This document shows positions 1 to 10,942 of a stretch of 64,000 bases of DNA, in pieces; within the stretch, counting starts at the first letter, position 1, and the number at the start of each line of letters is the position of its first letter. The DNA lies in NCBI RefSeq assembly GCF_020080835.1, contig NC_058166.1, forward strand, positions 14,967,043 to 15,031,042. Reading direction: 5' to 3'. A program made the position numbers and the translations under genes. This stretch comes from Cotesia glomerata. Its lineage: Eukaryota; Arthropoda; Insecta; Hymenoptera; Braconidae. The notes under the pieces were generated by a model. The model worked only from the letters and a program-made list of their open reading frames with translations, did no database searches and had not been told where the DNA came from.

Positions 1-191
1 TGCTGACACAGTGCTGTTACGGAGTGAGGTTTTGTAGAAAGAGGAAAAATAAAACAAGAGATTGAGAGATGAAACAGAGTCACGATTTTACAAAACTGTT
101 GTTAAATATTTTTTCACTATAGATAAACTCCACATTATACTTTATCCTTATAAGAACAGCAACTAAACGTATATTTCATTATTCCACATAC

Positions 192-307
192 CGACGATAA
201 GGTCATCAATATATTCAATTCGAATGGGACGTGGCACGCGACGGAATTGACTCTGATTCCTTTATCGCTCTCGGAAATGGTGGCCTCAATCACGATATTT
301 AACGATC
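192..307 (-). CDS. candidate internal exon of an unidentified minus-strand gene
   Basis: This GC-richer island is open for 38 codons on the minus strand and ends at a good donor, GTATGT. It begins after a weak acceptor (attaag). The reading frame needs one base carried from the previous exon, which is exactly the phase left by the candidate exon at 5863-6009, so the two may be consecutive exons. The encoded segment (for example ESDKGIRVNSV, then HVPFELNILM) is a mixed hydrophobic and charged stretch of the kind seen in helical-repeat proteins. I do not recognise the family. The plus strand is also open across most of this island, so the strand choice rests on the donor and the phase match. 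A decayed exon is the main alternative. Confidence 0.4.
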
Positions 308-669
308 CTTAATTTTATTACAATAGCGCTATCCAAAATTATAATTATAATTAAACAATGTCATCCTTTTATATTCGTTTAATCATCATTATGCCAAGTA
401 TAGTGTTCGACAAATAAGCAGTGGGCAAGGTGTCCTTTCAATAGGCGGTAACATAATATAAGATTTCTAATATTGCGATAAATTTTTTTTATTAAATATT
501 TACAATAGAACATTTTTCTATACAATAATTAACTGAATACTCTGCAAGAATGCAGAATAAAAAATATTGTAAAATTTGTCTCACCTGACCGAACCTTAGG
601 GCCTCCTGGTTCTAATATATTATAGTTTTATATATAGTTAATAAACTATAGTTTTAATGTATCAGGTAT
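308..669. other. AT-rich non-coding stretch
   Basis: No open frame, structured repeat or RNA gene is visible here. If the minus-strand exons on either side belong to one gene, this lies in its intron. Confidence 0.4.
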
Positions 670-858
670 TCTACACAGTAAAAAATTTTCCGTCATTGTG
701 TAAAGTGTAAAAATGTTTGTGTAAAATTTAACATTTTAGTGTGTAGAATTTAACATTTTAGTATGTTGATTCAACACAATAGAGTGTTGATTCAACACAA
801 ATTGTGTAAAAAGTCCAAATTGTACAAAAAATTTTTGTGTTAAATTTGACGAAAAATT
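670..858. repeat. partial MITE, CACAGTAAAAAATTTT family
   Basis: It starts TACACAGTAAAAAATTTTCC, like the complete palindromic copy at 9069-9222, and contains repeated 'taacattttagtgtg' and 'ttgattcaacaca' stretches. The right arm (gacgaaaaatttt) is cut by the 220-bp double-hairpin element that follows. Confidence 0.55.
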
Positions 859-859
859 T

Positions 860-1079
860 TTGCTGCCCTCCGGGCGGAAAGCGTCAATTTTCTGCCCGCT
901 GCGCTAAATGAAAATGCCGCTTTCCGCCTCCGTCGAGGAGAAAAATAGTATTCTCACCACGGGCAGGAAATAAGAAAGCCTCAGACCACATGTTTGTCAA
1001 CCTCGGCTTCGCCTCGGCCAACAATTACATGTGATCTGAGACTTTTCTTATTTTACTGGCCTAGGTATGTAATATACTA
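860..1079 (+). repeat. double-hairpin element, single 220-bp copy
   Basis: Two adjacent hairpins make up the unit. A GC-rich one of about 75-80 bp runs from tgccctccgggcgg to ccgcctccgtcga. A longer one of about 135 bp starts aatagtattctcacc, has the tip CTCGGCTTCGCCTCGG, and ends gtaatatacta. The length and order match each unit of the trimer at 3481-4140. The element appears to have landed in the arm of the preceding MITE. No open frame is specific to it. Confidence 0.75.
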
Positions 1080-1109
1080 TTCATATAACCTGCATTGAAA
1101 ATGTAAGTT

Positions 1110-1500
1110 TCAATGCCTGTTGAGCCAACCGAAACTAGACAATTTCAGACCAATGCGACTGTGCCGGGCAGGTATCAATTATTTCTTCCCGGCGGACAGA
1201 AAATGACGATTTTCTGTCCGCGAGGTGAAGTTGCAGCTTTATTTTCAATCTTATCAATTGTTTGTTTATTTTATACCTTTATAATTGTCATTCTAACCGT
1301 TAACTGTATTGACATATCATAATTCTGTTATTAAGCATAAATAAGAATGATAAAAGAAAACTTGTCAATTTACGAATAATGTTTGGTAAAAAATAAACTA
1401 TTACTTTCTATTTTATTATAAGTTTCATAATAAAATGGTATTTTCGCTGTTCGTCTGGAACTATCTAGTTCTGGTTGGCTCCAGACATATTGAAACAAGC
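1110..1500. repeat. foldback repeat with GAGCCAACC arms
   Basis: The left arm near 1120 (gagccaaccgaaactaga) is matched in inverted form near 1455-1490 (tctagttctggttggctcc). A small GC-rich hairpin (cggacagaaaatg / ttttctgtccg) lies inside. The 69-residue open frame here is a by-product of these repeats. Confidence 0.5.
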
Positions 1501-1530
1501 ATTTTTAATGCAACTTATATGAAAAATATA

Positions 1531-1646
1531 ATGTGTGACGCGGGATGAAACACGATTTCAGACCGAGTGATGCCAGCCCTCGCTTCGCTCGGGCAGGCAA
1601 CTTCACTCTGGTCTGAAATCGTTTTGTTTCATCCCTAGTCACACAA
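1531..1646. repeat. 116-bp GC-rich hairpin
   Basis: A near-perfect palindrome runs from atgtgtgacgcgggatgaaa to tttcatccctagtcacaca and has the tip ctcgcttcgctcggg. A 'taatatactatt'-like sequence flanks it, as in the double-hairpin family, but the arms differ, so it may be a relative. Confidence 0.7.
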
Positions 1647-1664
1647 TATACTATTACTGTGTAA

Positions 1665-2886
1665 CCCGTGCAAAAAAAATTTCGCTTCATTCTGAACTTA
1701 AATCTTAATTTCATTTTGAAGTTCATATTATGACACAAATATGAATTTTTTTCTAAAATCAATCTAAATTTAGATATTTTAAAATATTTTAAAATATCAA
1801 CTATTTGAAGTACTGAAATTAACTTAATTTAAATTAGGCTAAATTTATCGGTTACGTGCGTTAATATCCCCGGACAAAATATCCCCGCGACAAAATTCTT
1901 AAAAATATAAAAATTCATCAATAATAATTTGAAAATTAATCTCAACATTATTTTTTTAGTGTGTTTGTGTGTTTATTCATAATTAAACCAACAAAAACGC
2001 GGGCATATTGTGTCCGGGGATATTAACGCGTGTCACCAAATTTATCATTAACATTTAAAATCCTTTTTTTATGAGTTTAAAATAAATAAGCAATAATTTT
2101 TTTATTTAATCACGATTTTGAGTCTAATTTTTTGTTAATTTAGACTAATTAACTAATCTAACATTTCTTTCAAAATCTATTCTAAAACTTCAATTATGAA
2201 AAAAATTATTCAAATTATCATAATTTCAATACGAATTTTCATACTACACGCTACATAATTTTTAATCACATTTCTTATAAATTTAAAATGATTTAATCAA
2301 AAAGTAATCAAATAATGAAAAATAATTTTGTTACAAACAGTTACTCATTAATTACACATGATTTAAAGTTAAATTAAACTTACTTTAAGTTCAAACTATT
2401 AATTGAATTGTCAATACATATTTTGTAATGAATTATCTATGAATAAACTTTAAACTTAAATTAAAATCACACATACCTTATTTCTTATCTTATTTCTTCA
2501 AGCGATGTGCTAAATTCATATTTTCCTGTGTACATTTTAAATCTAAAAATAATCTTACAAAGCTATGTAATAAATATGTAATGGATATTAATTAGTATAT
2601 AAAAAAATTAATATTATTATGAATTGAAAATGAATTTATTAGAGTGATTGTAAGTTTCTGCACTATCATTTTAATAACGATAGTGCGTTGTCACAAGTGA
2701 AGTTGATTTTGAAATCATTTTGAAATAAATTTTTCCAAATTTTTTTCGGCGTTCTCGTTTCTACATATGAACTTTTTTTAAATTTAGATTGATTTTAGAA
2801 ATAAATTCATATTTGTGTCATAATATGAACTTCAAAATGAAATTAAGATTTAAGTTCAGAATGAAGCGAAATTTTTTTTGCACGGG
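1665..2886. mobile_element. foldback element, CCCGTGCAAAAAAA termini
   Basis: Terminal inverted repeats of about 105-115 bp start CCCGTGCAAAAAAAATTTCG at both ends (1665-1770 and 2772-2886). A 2-bp AA flanks each side. The interior is AT-rich with no transposase. The outermost bases match the foldback at 35340-36546. The 85-residue minus-strand open frame over the left arm is not a gene. Confidence 0.8.
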
Positions 2887-2947
2887 AAAGTTATATAATT
2901 TTATTGTTGGGTTGTCAATAATAGTCAGTTGTTCATTGAGAATTCTA

Positions 2948-4322
2948 CACTGATAGAAGGATTTATTTATAATTAATAAGCTTTATTAACTGTTAATAAA
3001 TGATTTTTTAACATCATAGGATTTAATAAATATTTATTACCAGTTAATAAATCATTTATTAAATGTTAATAAATATTTGTTAATAGTTAACAAATATTTA
3101 TTAACAGTTAATAAGTAATTATTAAGTACAGTTTATTAACTGTTAATAAATATTTATTAATGGTTAATGAATATTTGTTAACTGTTAACAAATATTTATT
3201 TAAAATCAAAAGCAAAAATAGCAATTTTCCTTTGACACTTTTTATAACCCGATAGCTGGAATACATGATAATAATTAAATTCACTAGATAAATTAACGTT
3301 TTTAATATTTAAAAATATAAAAAATAATTATGAGCTGTGATAGAATTCGGTATGTTACAATAAACGTTATTATAATGTAATATAATTAATGCAAATAATT
3401 TGTAAAGATGATTTTTGTTTATAAGCAATCTTCATATCATATGACATTGCAAACAAAACAAATTCACTCAACAAAATATTTTTTTTGCTCGACGGGCAGA
3501 AAGCGTCAACTTTCGGCCCGCTGCGCTAAGCGAAGTTGCCGCTTCCTGCCTTCGTCGAGCAAAAAAATAGTATACACTCCACGGGAAGTAAATAAGAAAG
3601 CCTCAGATCACATGTTTGTTGACCTCGGCTTCGCCTCGGCCAACAATTACATGTGATCTGAGACATTTCTTATTTTACTTCCCTAGGTGTGTAATATACT
3701 ATTTTGCCCTCTGGGCGGAAAGTGGCAACTTTGGTCTCACTGCGCTAAACAAAGTTGCCGCTTTCCTCCTTCCTCGGACAAAAAAATATTATACAGCCCT
3801 TGGGAAGTAAAAAAGAAAACCTCAGATCACATGTTTGTTGACCTCGGCTTCGCCTCGGTCAACAATTACATGTGATCTGAGGCTTTTCTTATTTTCCTTC
3901 CCAAGGGGTGTAATATACTATGTTTGCTCAACGGGCAGGAAGCGTCAACTTTCGGCCCGCTGCGCTAAACGAAAGTGCCGCTTCCTGCCTTCTTCGAGCA
4001 AAAAAATAGTATACACTCCACGGGAAGTAAATAAGAAAGCCTCAGATCACATGTTTGTCAACCTCGGCTTCGCCTCGGCCGACAATTACATGTAATCTGA
4101 GACATTTCTTACTTTACTTTCCTAGGTGTGTAATATACTATATTAACTGTTAATAAATATTTGTTAACTATTAATAAGTACTTATTAACTATTAATAAAT
4201 GTACTTTCCTCCCAAATAAATATTTATTGAATGTTAAAAAATATTTATTAAAATTTAATAAATTAAATAATTGTCTTCAAATAAATTAAATTATTAATAG
4301 TTAATAAATCCTTCTATCAGTG
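2948..4322. mobile_element. MITE, CACTGATAGAAGG family, long form, with insert
   Basis: The ends are CACTGATAGAAGGATTTATT and its inverse (aaatccttctatcagtg), with TA on both sides. The body is rich in ttaataaatatttgttaa motifs. It is closely related to 6831-7481 and 45278-45753. A 660-bp insertion (3481-4140) interrupts it. TA target sites suggest Tc1/mariner-type mobilisation. Confidence 0.85.
3481..4140 (+). repeat. double-hairpin element, exact tandem trimer (3 x 220 bp)
   Basis: Units fall at 3481-3700, 3701-3920 and 3921-4140. Each has a ~75-bp GC-rich hairpin (gctcgacgggc...cttcgtcgagc), then a ~140-bp hairpin built on cctcagatcacatgtttgt with tip CTCGGCTTCGCCTCGG and ending taatatacta. 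The related MITE copy at 6831-7481 reads straight across the insertion point (aaaatatt/tattaactg), so the borders are known to the base, and no duplicated target is evident. Short plus-strand open frames here (60-86 residues) are repeat-derived. Confidence 0.88.
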
Positions 4323-4497
4323 TATGAATGGTATTTAATCTTACAATTGTAATGCTGAAGAATAGCGAACTACTCTAAAGTGGTCCCATTATATTTAATT
4401 GAATTTTTTTTACTTGGCAAGTCGGTCTTAAATTATAGAGTAATTTAATTAAAATTTAGAATGTAAGTAATTTTTTACTTATAAAGTTTGTCTAAAT

Positions 4498-5171
4498 ACG
4501 GTAAAAAATTTTGCGTCATTGCGTCAAACAAATTGTATGTTAAATATTTAAAACTTTTTTGGGTAAATATTTACAAGAGTACAGAAAAAAGAAAACTCTA
4601 AAAATTACAGTATATAATGCAACGTAGCGCTCCGTGATGATAACTGAAAAAATTACAGTTTCAGATTGTAATTATTACAAATTTTATAATAATTACATTG
4701 TAGAATGTAATATTTACATTGTAAGCTCTGAAAATTAACATTCAAAGTTTGAATTTATAAATTTTTTAGAAAATTGTTATTTTAAACCTTTTTTTTTTTA
4801 ATTTTTCGTTTTTTTATCTATTTAAAAAAAAAAAATATATTAAAAACATCAAAAAAAGATAAAATTGAAATTTTATCTAAAAACATGCGAGCCAAAATTT
4901 TTCCCAACTTTTAAAGATGATTTTTTAATTGAAATATTAATTTTTTGATATTTTTGATATCACCACCATAAATTCGCCTTAAAAACAAAGAACTTAAAAA
5001 ATAAATGATGATGATCCGTCAATTCATCTATTTTTTATGGTCAAAAATAGGTTTTACCCCACTTGTAAATAATTACCTCTTTTTGAATTGATTTAAAAGA
5101 ATTAACACTAAAAACTTTTAAATATTTAACACAAAAATTTTTTGGCGTAATGACGCAAAATTTTTATTGTG
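4498..5171. mobile_element. TIR element, GTAAAAAATTTTGCGTCATT family
   Basis: The left end (taaaaaattttgcgtcattg) is matched in inverse at the right (taatgacgcaaaatttttatt). The family resembles the palindrome at 9069-9222. A further inverted pair (attacagtttcagattgtaat type) inside resembles part of 6539-6818. It contains no gene. Confidence 0.6.
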
Positions 5172-5440
5172 CACTGATAGAAGGATTTATTTGTATTAAA
5201 AAATATTTGTTAATAGCTAACAAATCATTTATTAGAGACCATTTTTGAGTATCAAACAAATATTTCTTAGTATTTAAAATGATTTGTTTGTATTTAATAA
5301 ATCAGATATTCATTTATTAAATATTAATAAATCTTTTAAATACTAAGAAATATTTGTTAAGGACTAAAAGTGGTCTCTAATAAAGGATTTGTTAAATATT
5401 AACAAATATTTTTAACTATAAACAAATCCTTCTATCAGTG
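5172..5440. mobile_element. MITE, CACTGATAGAAGG family, short palindromic form
   Basis: This 269-bp near-complete palindrome shares its ends with the long form but has a different body. The body is built on caaatcatttattagagacca and its inverse. Sister copies are at 18381-18652 and 41247-41516. Confidence 0.85.
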
Positions 5441-5862
5441 TGTAGATATAGTAGAAAAAATTCTGAAGAAAATAGTTTTGAAGAATTTTTTGTCTTAATT
5501 TTTTGTCTTAATTTTTTTATCTTGGCTCAAGAGACCGATCCTTGAAATAAAATTCCTAATAAAAACATAAAAAAAAAAAAATTCTTGAAAATTAACAATA
5601 ATTTACTTTTTTTCTAAGAACTTTTATATTCTTCTTTCAATAACAAATTTCTTCGTGCAAAATAGCAAAAAAAAATCTTTTAAAGAAGAATTAGTAAAAA
5701 ATTAACTTTATAAAAAAAATTTTTCACTCTTCAAATCTGAAATTAGTTGAAAATTATCATCACAAATAGGGATTACATGTACACTATAGAGAGCACAAAT
5801 AATACATACAAGAGAGAGAGCTGAGAGGTGAGGATAACGGTAATGCTGCGTGTTCTGCTCAC
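5441..5862. other. AT-rich non-coding stretch
   Basis: It holds poly-A and poly-T runs, and a tcagctctctctctt-type pyrimidine run on the minus strand just downstream of the candidate donor. No gene is seen. Confidence 0.4.
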
Positions 5863-6009
5863 CTGTTGCGAAGATCGATTGCACGAGAACTAAATATGCC
5901 TGATAAGTCATTGGTACAATTTTCTTGAGAATATCATCATCACCATCCCACTCTTTCAATAATAAAAAGATCATAACTTCTAGCCATAAACACTTTCTCG
6001 TGATATAAT
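5863..6009 (-). CDS. candidate internal exon of an unidentified minus-strand gene
   Basis: On the minus strand a 147-nt block runs between an acceptor (aatagcttttag) and a donor (GCAACAG|GTGAGC), with no stop in the chosen frame. The peptide is amphipathic and helix-like, with pieces such as CLWLEVMIFLLLKEWDGDDD and MTYQAYLVLVQSIFAT. It reads as part of a helical-repeat protein, but I cannot name the family. Two bases at the 5' side complete a codon, and one base is left over at the 3' side. That remainder fits the phase of the exon at 192-307. Upstream exons were not identified with confidence. Choosing the first in-frame ATG gives an 88-residue open frame, but the frame is open upstream of it to the acceptor and the donor lies inside it. 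Confidence 0.5.
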
Positions 6010-6214
6010 CTAAAAGCTATTTAATTTCATCTAACCGATAACCAAAATAATAAAACCACTATTTATTTGATACTTGTCAGTCTAATCATCCATTTAGCTT
6101 ACATGTTTATTAGCGATAACTTACAGCTTTTACATTTTATACCGATAATATAAATAAAATTAATGAAGTTTAAGTGTTATAAGAAAAAACGTTAATGGTA
6201 ATTATACTTGAGCA

Positions 6215-6388
6215 ATGACACGCGAGAATTCACTTTTCAAAAGATGTCATGTCAAAGAAAGATTTAAAAATTACGATATGTTTAATGAATTAGAGAAAAT
6301 CGGATTAACTTGCATTGAGAGAAATCAAATGTGTAATTTTATGCGAAAAGAAATTTATTTGCATGCATCACTTTCGAAGATCAAGTGA
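6215..6388 (+). CDS. small open frame, 57 codons, unknown
   Basis: ATG to TGA encodes a basic, cysteine-containing 57-residue peptide that starts MTRENSLFKRCHVKERF. It is denser in charged residues than most chance frames in this AT-rich sequence. I see no signal peptide, domain or close splice structure. A GTAAGT donor-like site lies just after the stop, so it could also be part of an exon. It is on the strand opposite to the candidate exon at 5863-6009. Confidence 0.2.
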   Translation: MTRENSLFKRCHVKERFKNYDMFNELEKIGLTCIERNQMCNFMRKEIYLHASLSKIK

Positions 6389-6452
6389 AGTGTAAGTAGC
6401 GAATTAGAAAACAATTTTAAATCACTTCTAACTTTCAATCATTATTTGATTG

Positions 6453-7615
6453 CACGGAAAAAAAATTGTAGAAAAAAATTACCATGGTCACTTTGATAAT
6501 TTCATATTTTAAAATTTCCGATGTTACATCGTAAAAATACACGAAAAAAAAAAAAATCGAAAAATTACATTATACATGGTAATGAATGTCGCTTCATATA
6601 AAAAACTAAAAAAATTGCAGTTTGAAATAACATTTTTCTAAATTTAAACTTTGAATGTTAATTTTCAGAGCTTTTAATGTAATATTTACATTTTACACTG
6701 TAATTCTTACAAAATCTGTAATTATTACAATCTGAAACTGTAATTTTTTCAGTTTTTTATACAGAGCGTCACGTTACATTATATAGTGTAATTTTTCTAT
6801 TTTTCTTTTTTTTGTGTACCAATTAAAATACACTGATGGAAGGATTTGTTAATATTTAATAAGCTTTATTAACTGTTAATAAATGATTTTTTAACATGAT
6901 AGGATTTAGTAATATTTATTAACAGTTAATAAATTATTTATTAAATACGATTTATTAAATGTTAATAAATATTTATTAATGGTTAATGAATATTTGTTAA
7001 CTGTTAACAAATATTTATTTAAAATCAAAAACAAAATTAGCAATTTTCTTTTGACACTTTTTATAATCCTATAGCTGGAATATATGATAATAATTAAATT
7101 CACTAAATAAATTAACGTTTTTAATATTTAAAAATATAAAAGATAATTATGAGCTGTGATAGAATTCGGTATGTTACAATAAACGTTATTATAATGTAAT
7201 ATAATTAATGCAAATAATTTATAAAGATGATTTTTGTTTATAAGCAATCTTCATATCATGTGACATTGCAAGCGAAACAAATTCACTCAACAAAATATTT
7301 ATTAACTGTTAATAAATATTTGTTAACTATTAATAAATACTTATTTACTATTAATAAATGTACTTTCCTCCTAAACAAATATTTATTGAATGTTGAAAAA
7401 TATTTATTAAAGTTTAATAAATTAAATAATTGCCTTCAAATAAATTAAATTATTAATAGTTAATAAATTCTTCTATCAGTGTAGTAAATATTTAAATTTT
7501 TACGAATTAACATCGTAAATTTTAAAATGTAAAATTATCGAAGGGACTGTATTGAAAATCTGGTCCTGGATTATGATGTTAATATTGTAATTTTTCCTAA
7601 AATTTTCTTTCCGTG
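6453..7615. mobile_element. composite TIR element, CACGGAAA termini, with nested copies
   Basis: Outer ends are GCACGGAAAAAAAATTGTAG and, in inverse, the stretch ending ttttctttccgtgta. Nested inside are a smaller element at 6539-6818 (acacgaaaaaaaa..tttttttgtgt, with paired attacattatacatggt / attatatagtgtaat) and the long MITE at 6831-7481. It contains no gene. Confidence 0.5.
6831..7481. mobile_element. MITE, CACTGATAGAAGG family, long form
   Basis: This uninterrupted sister of 2948-4322 is flanked by TA and provides the empty site for the 660-bp trimer. Its NKYLLTVNKYLLT-like open frames come from ttaataaatatt repeats and are not genes. Confidence 0.85.
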
Positions 7616-8329
7616 TACTGGGAATTCAAAATTCGAGCTTGAAAAACTTCTGCTTAATAATTTTCGATATTTTTAATCACAATATACATCATTTTTGGTA
7701 CGAACAATTTATATAAATAATATCACTAAGATCTATCACAAATAATTTGATGAAAGTTCTCATAGAAGCAACTTGGAGAGACAAAAAATGCAATCCTGCA
7801 AAACTTACAATTTTATTGTAATATATTTTATCATTCATAAATGTAAAAAAAGAAGATAATTTTTTTTTACAAAAAATCTATTATTTAGAATTTTTTCATT
7901 CATTTTATATTTATATTATTTACACAAAATTAATTTGTCAATTTGCAAAAAAAATAAATAAATAAAATTCGAATCTTACAACAATAAATAAAAAACATAT
8001 GAAATTATGAAATGGCACAAATTCTGGTTAAAATCTTGAACCTGATAATTTCAAATTTAACTACAAAAATTCATTTTATCGCATAAATATTCCGAGATAA
8101 ATTCTTTTCTATTTTCTTACTTACGAAAATAATTTATGTCAAGTTTTTTTGGGTCATCTATTATTTAGATGAAATCAAAATTGAAGGAAGGATTTGTTTA
8201 AACTTTCTACAGAGTAAGAAAATAATATAATAGAGAAAATAATAAGCATCAATATAAAATACCGATGGCAATAATTTAATATTGATAATTCAATGAAAGA
8301 TTGACTGGTTGGTTGTACACCTGACCTGT
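7616..8329. other. AT-rich non-coding stretch
   Basis: No supported feature is present. A minus-strand acceptor-like tttgcag near 7796 precedes a short open stretch, but no convincing donor follows. Confidence 0.4.
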
Positions 8330-8580
8330 ACGGTTCAGGTTGCTCTTCTCAAGAGGGTTACTTGAAAAAATAAGAGAGAAAGAAATTGTGACAAGACGAG
8401 TCAGCTGTGTGTCACGGGGCCAAAGTAACGGTTTTAGTCTCCAGCCTCTTTTAGCCAGGTCATTTCGTTCATCATTCAGTCTTTATCGTCATTTACGAGT
8501 ATTATTTATTAATAAATCGTCTCATGTTCATTACTCCTTTCTTTCGTAACTCGTTACTGTAATCAATCATAGTCCGAAAG
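8330..8580 (+). promoter_or_regulatory. possible promoter / 5' leader of the JAKMIP gene
   Basis: This is the only clearly GC-richer block between the 6 kb and 12 kb exons, and it has no convincing frame. It includes TCATTCAGTCTTTATCG, an arthropod initiator-like TCAGT. The first JAKMIP coding exon begins directly after an acceptor, so at least one upstream, perhaps non-coding, exon must exist, and this block is a candidate. This is inference from composition only. Confidence 0.22.
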
Positions 8581-9068
8581 CTTGGATTATTATGTTTTTA
8601 ATTATCCTGATACCGATCATGTGAGAGTTGATTTTTTTTTCTTCTTTATTATCAATTTACACTTGTGCGTTGTGAACCGATGACGTTTATTTGATGTGAT
8701 CATTTTTTAAATACTCAACTTATTATCAATGGATTATTTTTTTTTATTCATGGATTTTAGAAAATTGTACGTATTTTTCTAGAAGTTTTACTTTATTTTC
8801 ATTTGTTTCCACCTTTTTATTTTATAAAATTATGTAATTGCTAAAGAAGTATAGTTATTTAATAAATCGTATACCAAAATTTAAAACAATGAGCATTTTT
8901 GCAAAAAACAAATTTTCAAATGTCACTTAATGATTTTCTTCACATAATTTTAATTAAAAATATATTTGATTTTCTTTTCTCACTAAATTAAGAAATAAAA
9001 ACTTTTATAAAAGTATTTCTTCCCAAAAAAATCAAAAATTTTATTTTTCTTAGCAAGCTATACATTTA
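8581..9068. other. AT-rich non-coding stretch
   Basis: Nothing beyond homopolymer runs is seen. Confidence 0.4.
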
Positions 9069-9222
9069 CACAGTAAAAAATTTTACGTTTAAAAATTTTG
9101 TTCAATATTTAACACTTTTTTTGGGTTAATTTAAAAGAATTAACAAAAAAAGTTGTTAAATTTACTCACAAAAGTGTTAAATATTTAACACAAAATTTTT
9201 TGACGCAAAATTCTTTACTGTG
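9069..9222. mobile_element. palindromic MITE, CACAGTAAAAAATTTT family
   Basis: This 154-bp palindrome runs from CACAGTAAAAAATTTTACG to gcaaaattctttactgtg and is flanked by TA. It is the cleanest copy of the family seen in part at 670-858 and 4498-5171. Confidence 0.8.
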
Positions 9223-9450
9223 TAAAAACTTTTCTTTTGTTAAAAAGGAAATTATACTCTAAAAATTGACAAAATTAAAAAAAATCCTTCATTTAAACTA
9301 TTAGAAGTTTATAAGTATAATTTTATTTTTGAAATATTTGTACGTTGTTTATGATATTAAAGTTAGCAGTTACTTTACAATTTTTTAATTTTATTTAACA
9401 AATAAATTTTTTCCGAAAAATTATTTTTAAAAAATATTGCATTTTTAATT

Positions 9451-9562
9451 TATTAAAATTTCTACATGTCAATTTTTTTACTCATTTTTTTTTGACGTAA
9501 TTTATTTAATAAAATTTCTACATGTCAATTTTTTTACTCATTTTTTTTGACGTAATTTATTT
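9451..9562. repeat. tandem duplication, 2 x 56 bp
   Basis: The segment containing aaaatttctacatgtcaatt and tttgacgtaatttattt occurs twice with a 56-bp period. It lies inside an AT-rich repeat that starts near 9353 (gatattaaagttagcag) and resembles the one in LSM1 intron 1. Confidence 0.8.
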
Positions 9563-9589
9563 AATAAAAAATTTTTTTAAATTATTAAA

Positions 9590-9815
9590 TATCAAATATT
9601 AAATATTAAATTATCAATTAATAAATAGAATCTTAAAACGCATTTTATGCATAAATAAATGAAAATTTAAAAAAAAAGCGCTTCGCTCTTCGATAGATAA
9701 TTAAATTATCTATCGAAGAGCAAAGCGTTTTTTTTTCGAAATTTTATCTTATACATGAGCAAAACACGTTTGAAAATTAACTATCAACCGCTCTTAAGTC
9801 AGAATTATAATAAAT
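9590..9815. repeat. interspersed repeat with 68-bp hairpin
   Basis: A near-perfect hairpin at 9669-9736 (gcgcttcgctcttcgataga and its inverse) is framed by T and A runs. The hairpin and its flanks (ttatgcataaataaatg; ttgaaaattaactatcaacc) recur in opposite orientation at 53648-53830, which marks a dispersed element. Confidence 0.8.
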
Positions 9816-10239
9816 AAAGATGAAATCAACAAACCATGTAAAATTTGTGGAAGTTGTAGATTTAAGAATTTGAAACTAAATTCTCATTAAATATTCTGAT
9901 GGAATCCCAAAGATAAAACTTATGTATTCTAGTCAGTATTATCATCTTACTAATAAAATTTAATCAGATAATTTAATCAAGGAGTAAAAACAAGTGTAGT
10001 TCATTTAGGTGTTGCTTTGAATTCCGTCATCAATTTCAATATATTTTGTCATATCACTTCTCTCATATTAGAAAGGCAAATAATCATTGTATACTTGGTA
10101 TTTTAAAACAAAAAGGATATCAGCCCATCTATCAATTAAAAATTATTACTATTAAACATAAATTTTCTGAAATTATATTTAAAATAACTATTGATGACAA
10201 TTCTGTTAAACCGCTAGTCGAAATTTAAAATAAATTAAT

Positions 10240-10537
10240 CAGTAAAATGAAAATAAGAAATGAGTCGTTGATACGTTTAAAAATAAAAGATAATTTTGTT
10301 GTTAATGCTCTTTTATATTATTACAATGATTGTAAAATATTGTACTCTGAAAGGATAGTTAATAATCGTAATAGGCAGTAAATTTTACCTAAAGCTAAGA
10401 AGACTATTAACACCAAAAATGCTTACTACGTAGCAATTAAATATTATGATAAACTACCGAATGTGTTAAAAACACTGAATGTATCTAAGAAGGTTCTAAA
10501 AAGTAAAATTTACAAATTTATTAGAAATCTGAATTGA
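10240..10537 (+). pseudogene. 3' remnant of a non-LTR retrotransposon reverse transcriptase
   Basis: The conceptual translation ends with the family-typical motif AYYVAIKYYDKLPNVLK, then a basic tail and a stop at 10535-10537. This is the extreme C-terminus of LINE open reading frame 2 proteins ('aiklyNkLP'). An in-frame TAA upstream (after NNRNRQ) and the loss of all catalytic RT motifs show it is dead. Its 3' end continues at 11842-11915 (AATAAATAAATAAA tail) after a younger TIR element at 10943-11841. The sister fragment at 18012-18182 has the same motif. Confidence 0.72.
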
Positions 10538-10942
10538 TAGAAACTTATGGTTTTATCTATGCTTTAGAGATGACTGTATAGCAATTTGTGTTATGACATT
10601 TCGATGTTGTCATTATAGCAAATTGTCTAACTCCATTTTAGAGAATCTTCTATTTGTACGAAAAAAACCATTAGTTCAAAATTTATTATCACTTTAAAAA
10701 ACCATTTAATATCATTAATATCTAATAAAGATATAATATTTGGGTTTAAATCATTCAAATAATTTATAATTGAATTATTGCTACATCAAAATGTTAAAAA
10801 ATCACCCTCTAAAAAATAAGTTAGACAAATTGCTAATTAGACCGTCAATTTGTAGTATTGTGCGTTTCTTTTCTATTGAAATTTTCTTGATTTGTAATTA
10901 TGCATAATTTTTTGTATTTTTCTTTTTTTTTTCTGGTTTTTA

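Noticed and set aside
7227..7448. 73-residue frame rich in NKYLLTINKYL
   Set aside because: It is translation of ttaataaatatt repeats in a MITE; the 45303-45584 frame is the same case.
7700..7795. Further upstream minus-strand exon
   Set aside because: A good acceptor (tttgcag) opens a helix-like frame, but no convincing donor in the required phase was found.
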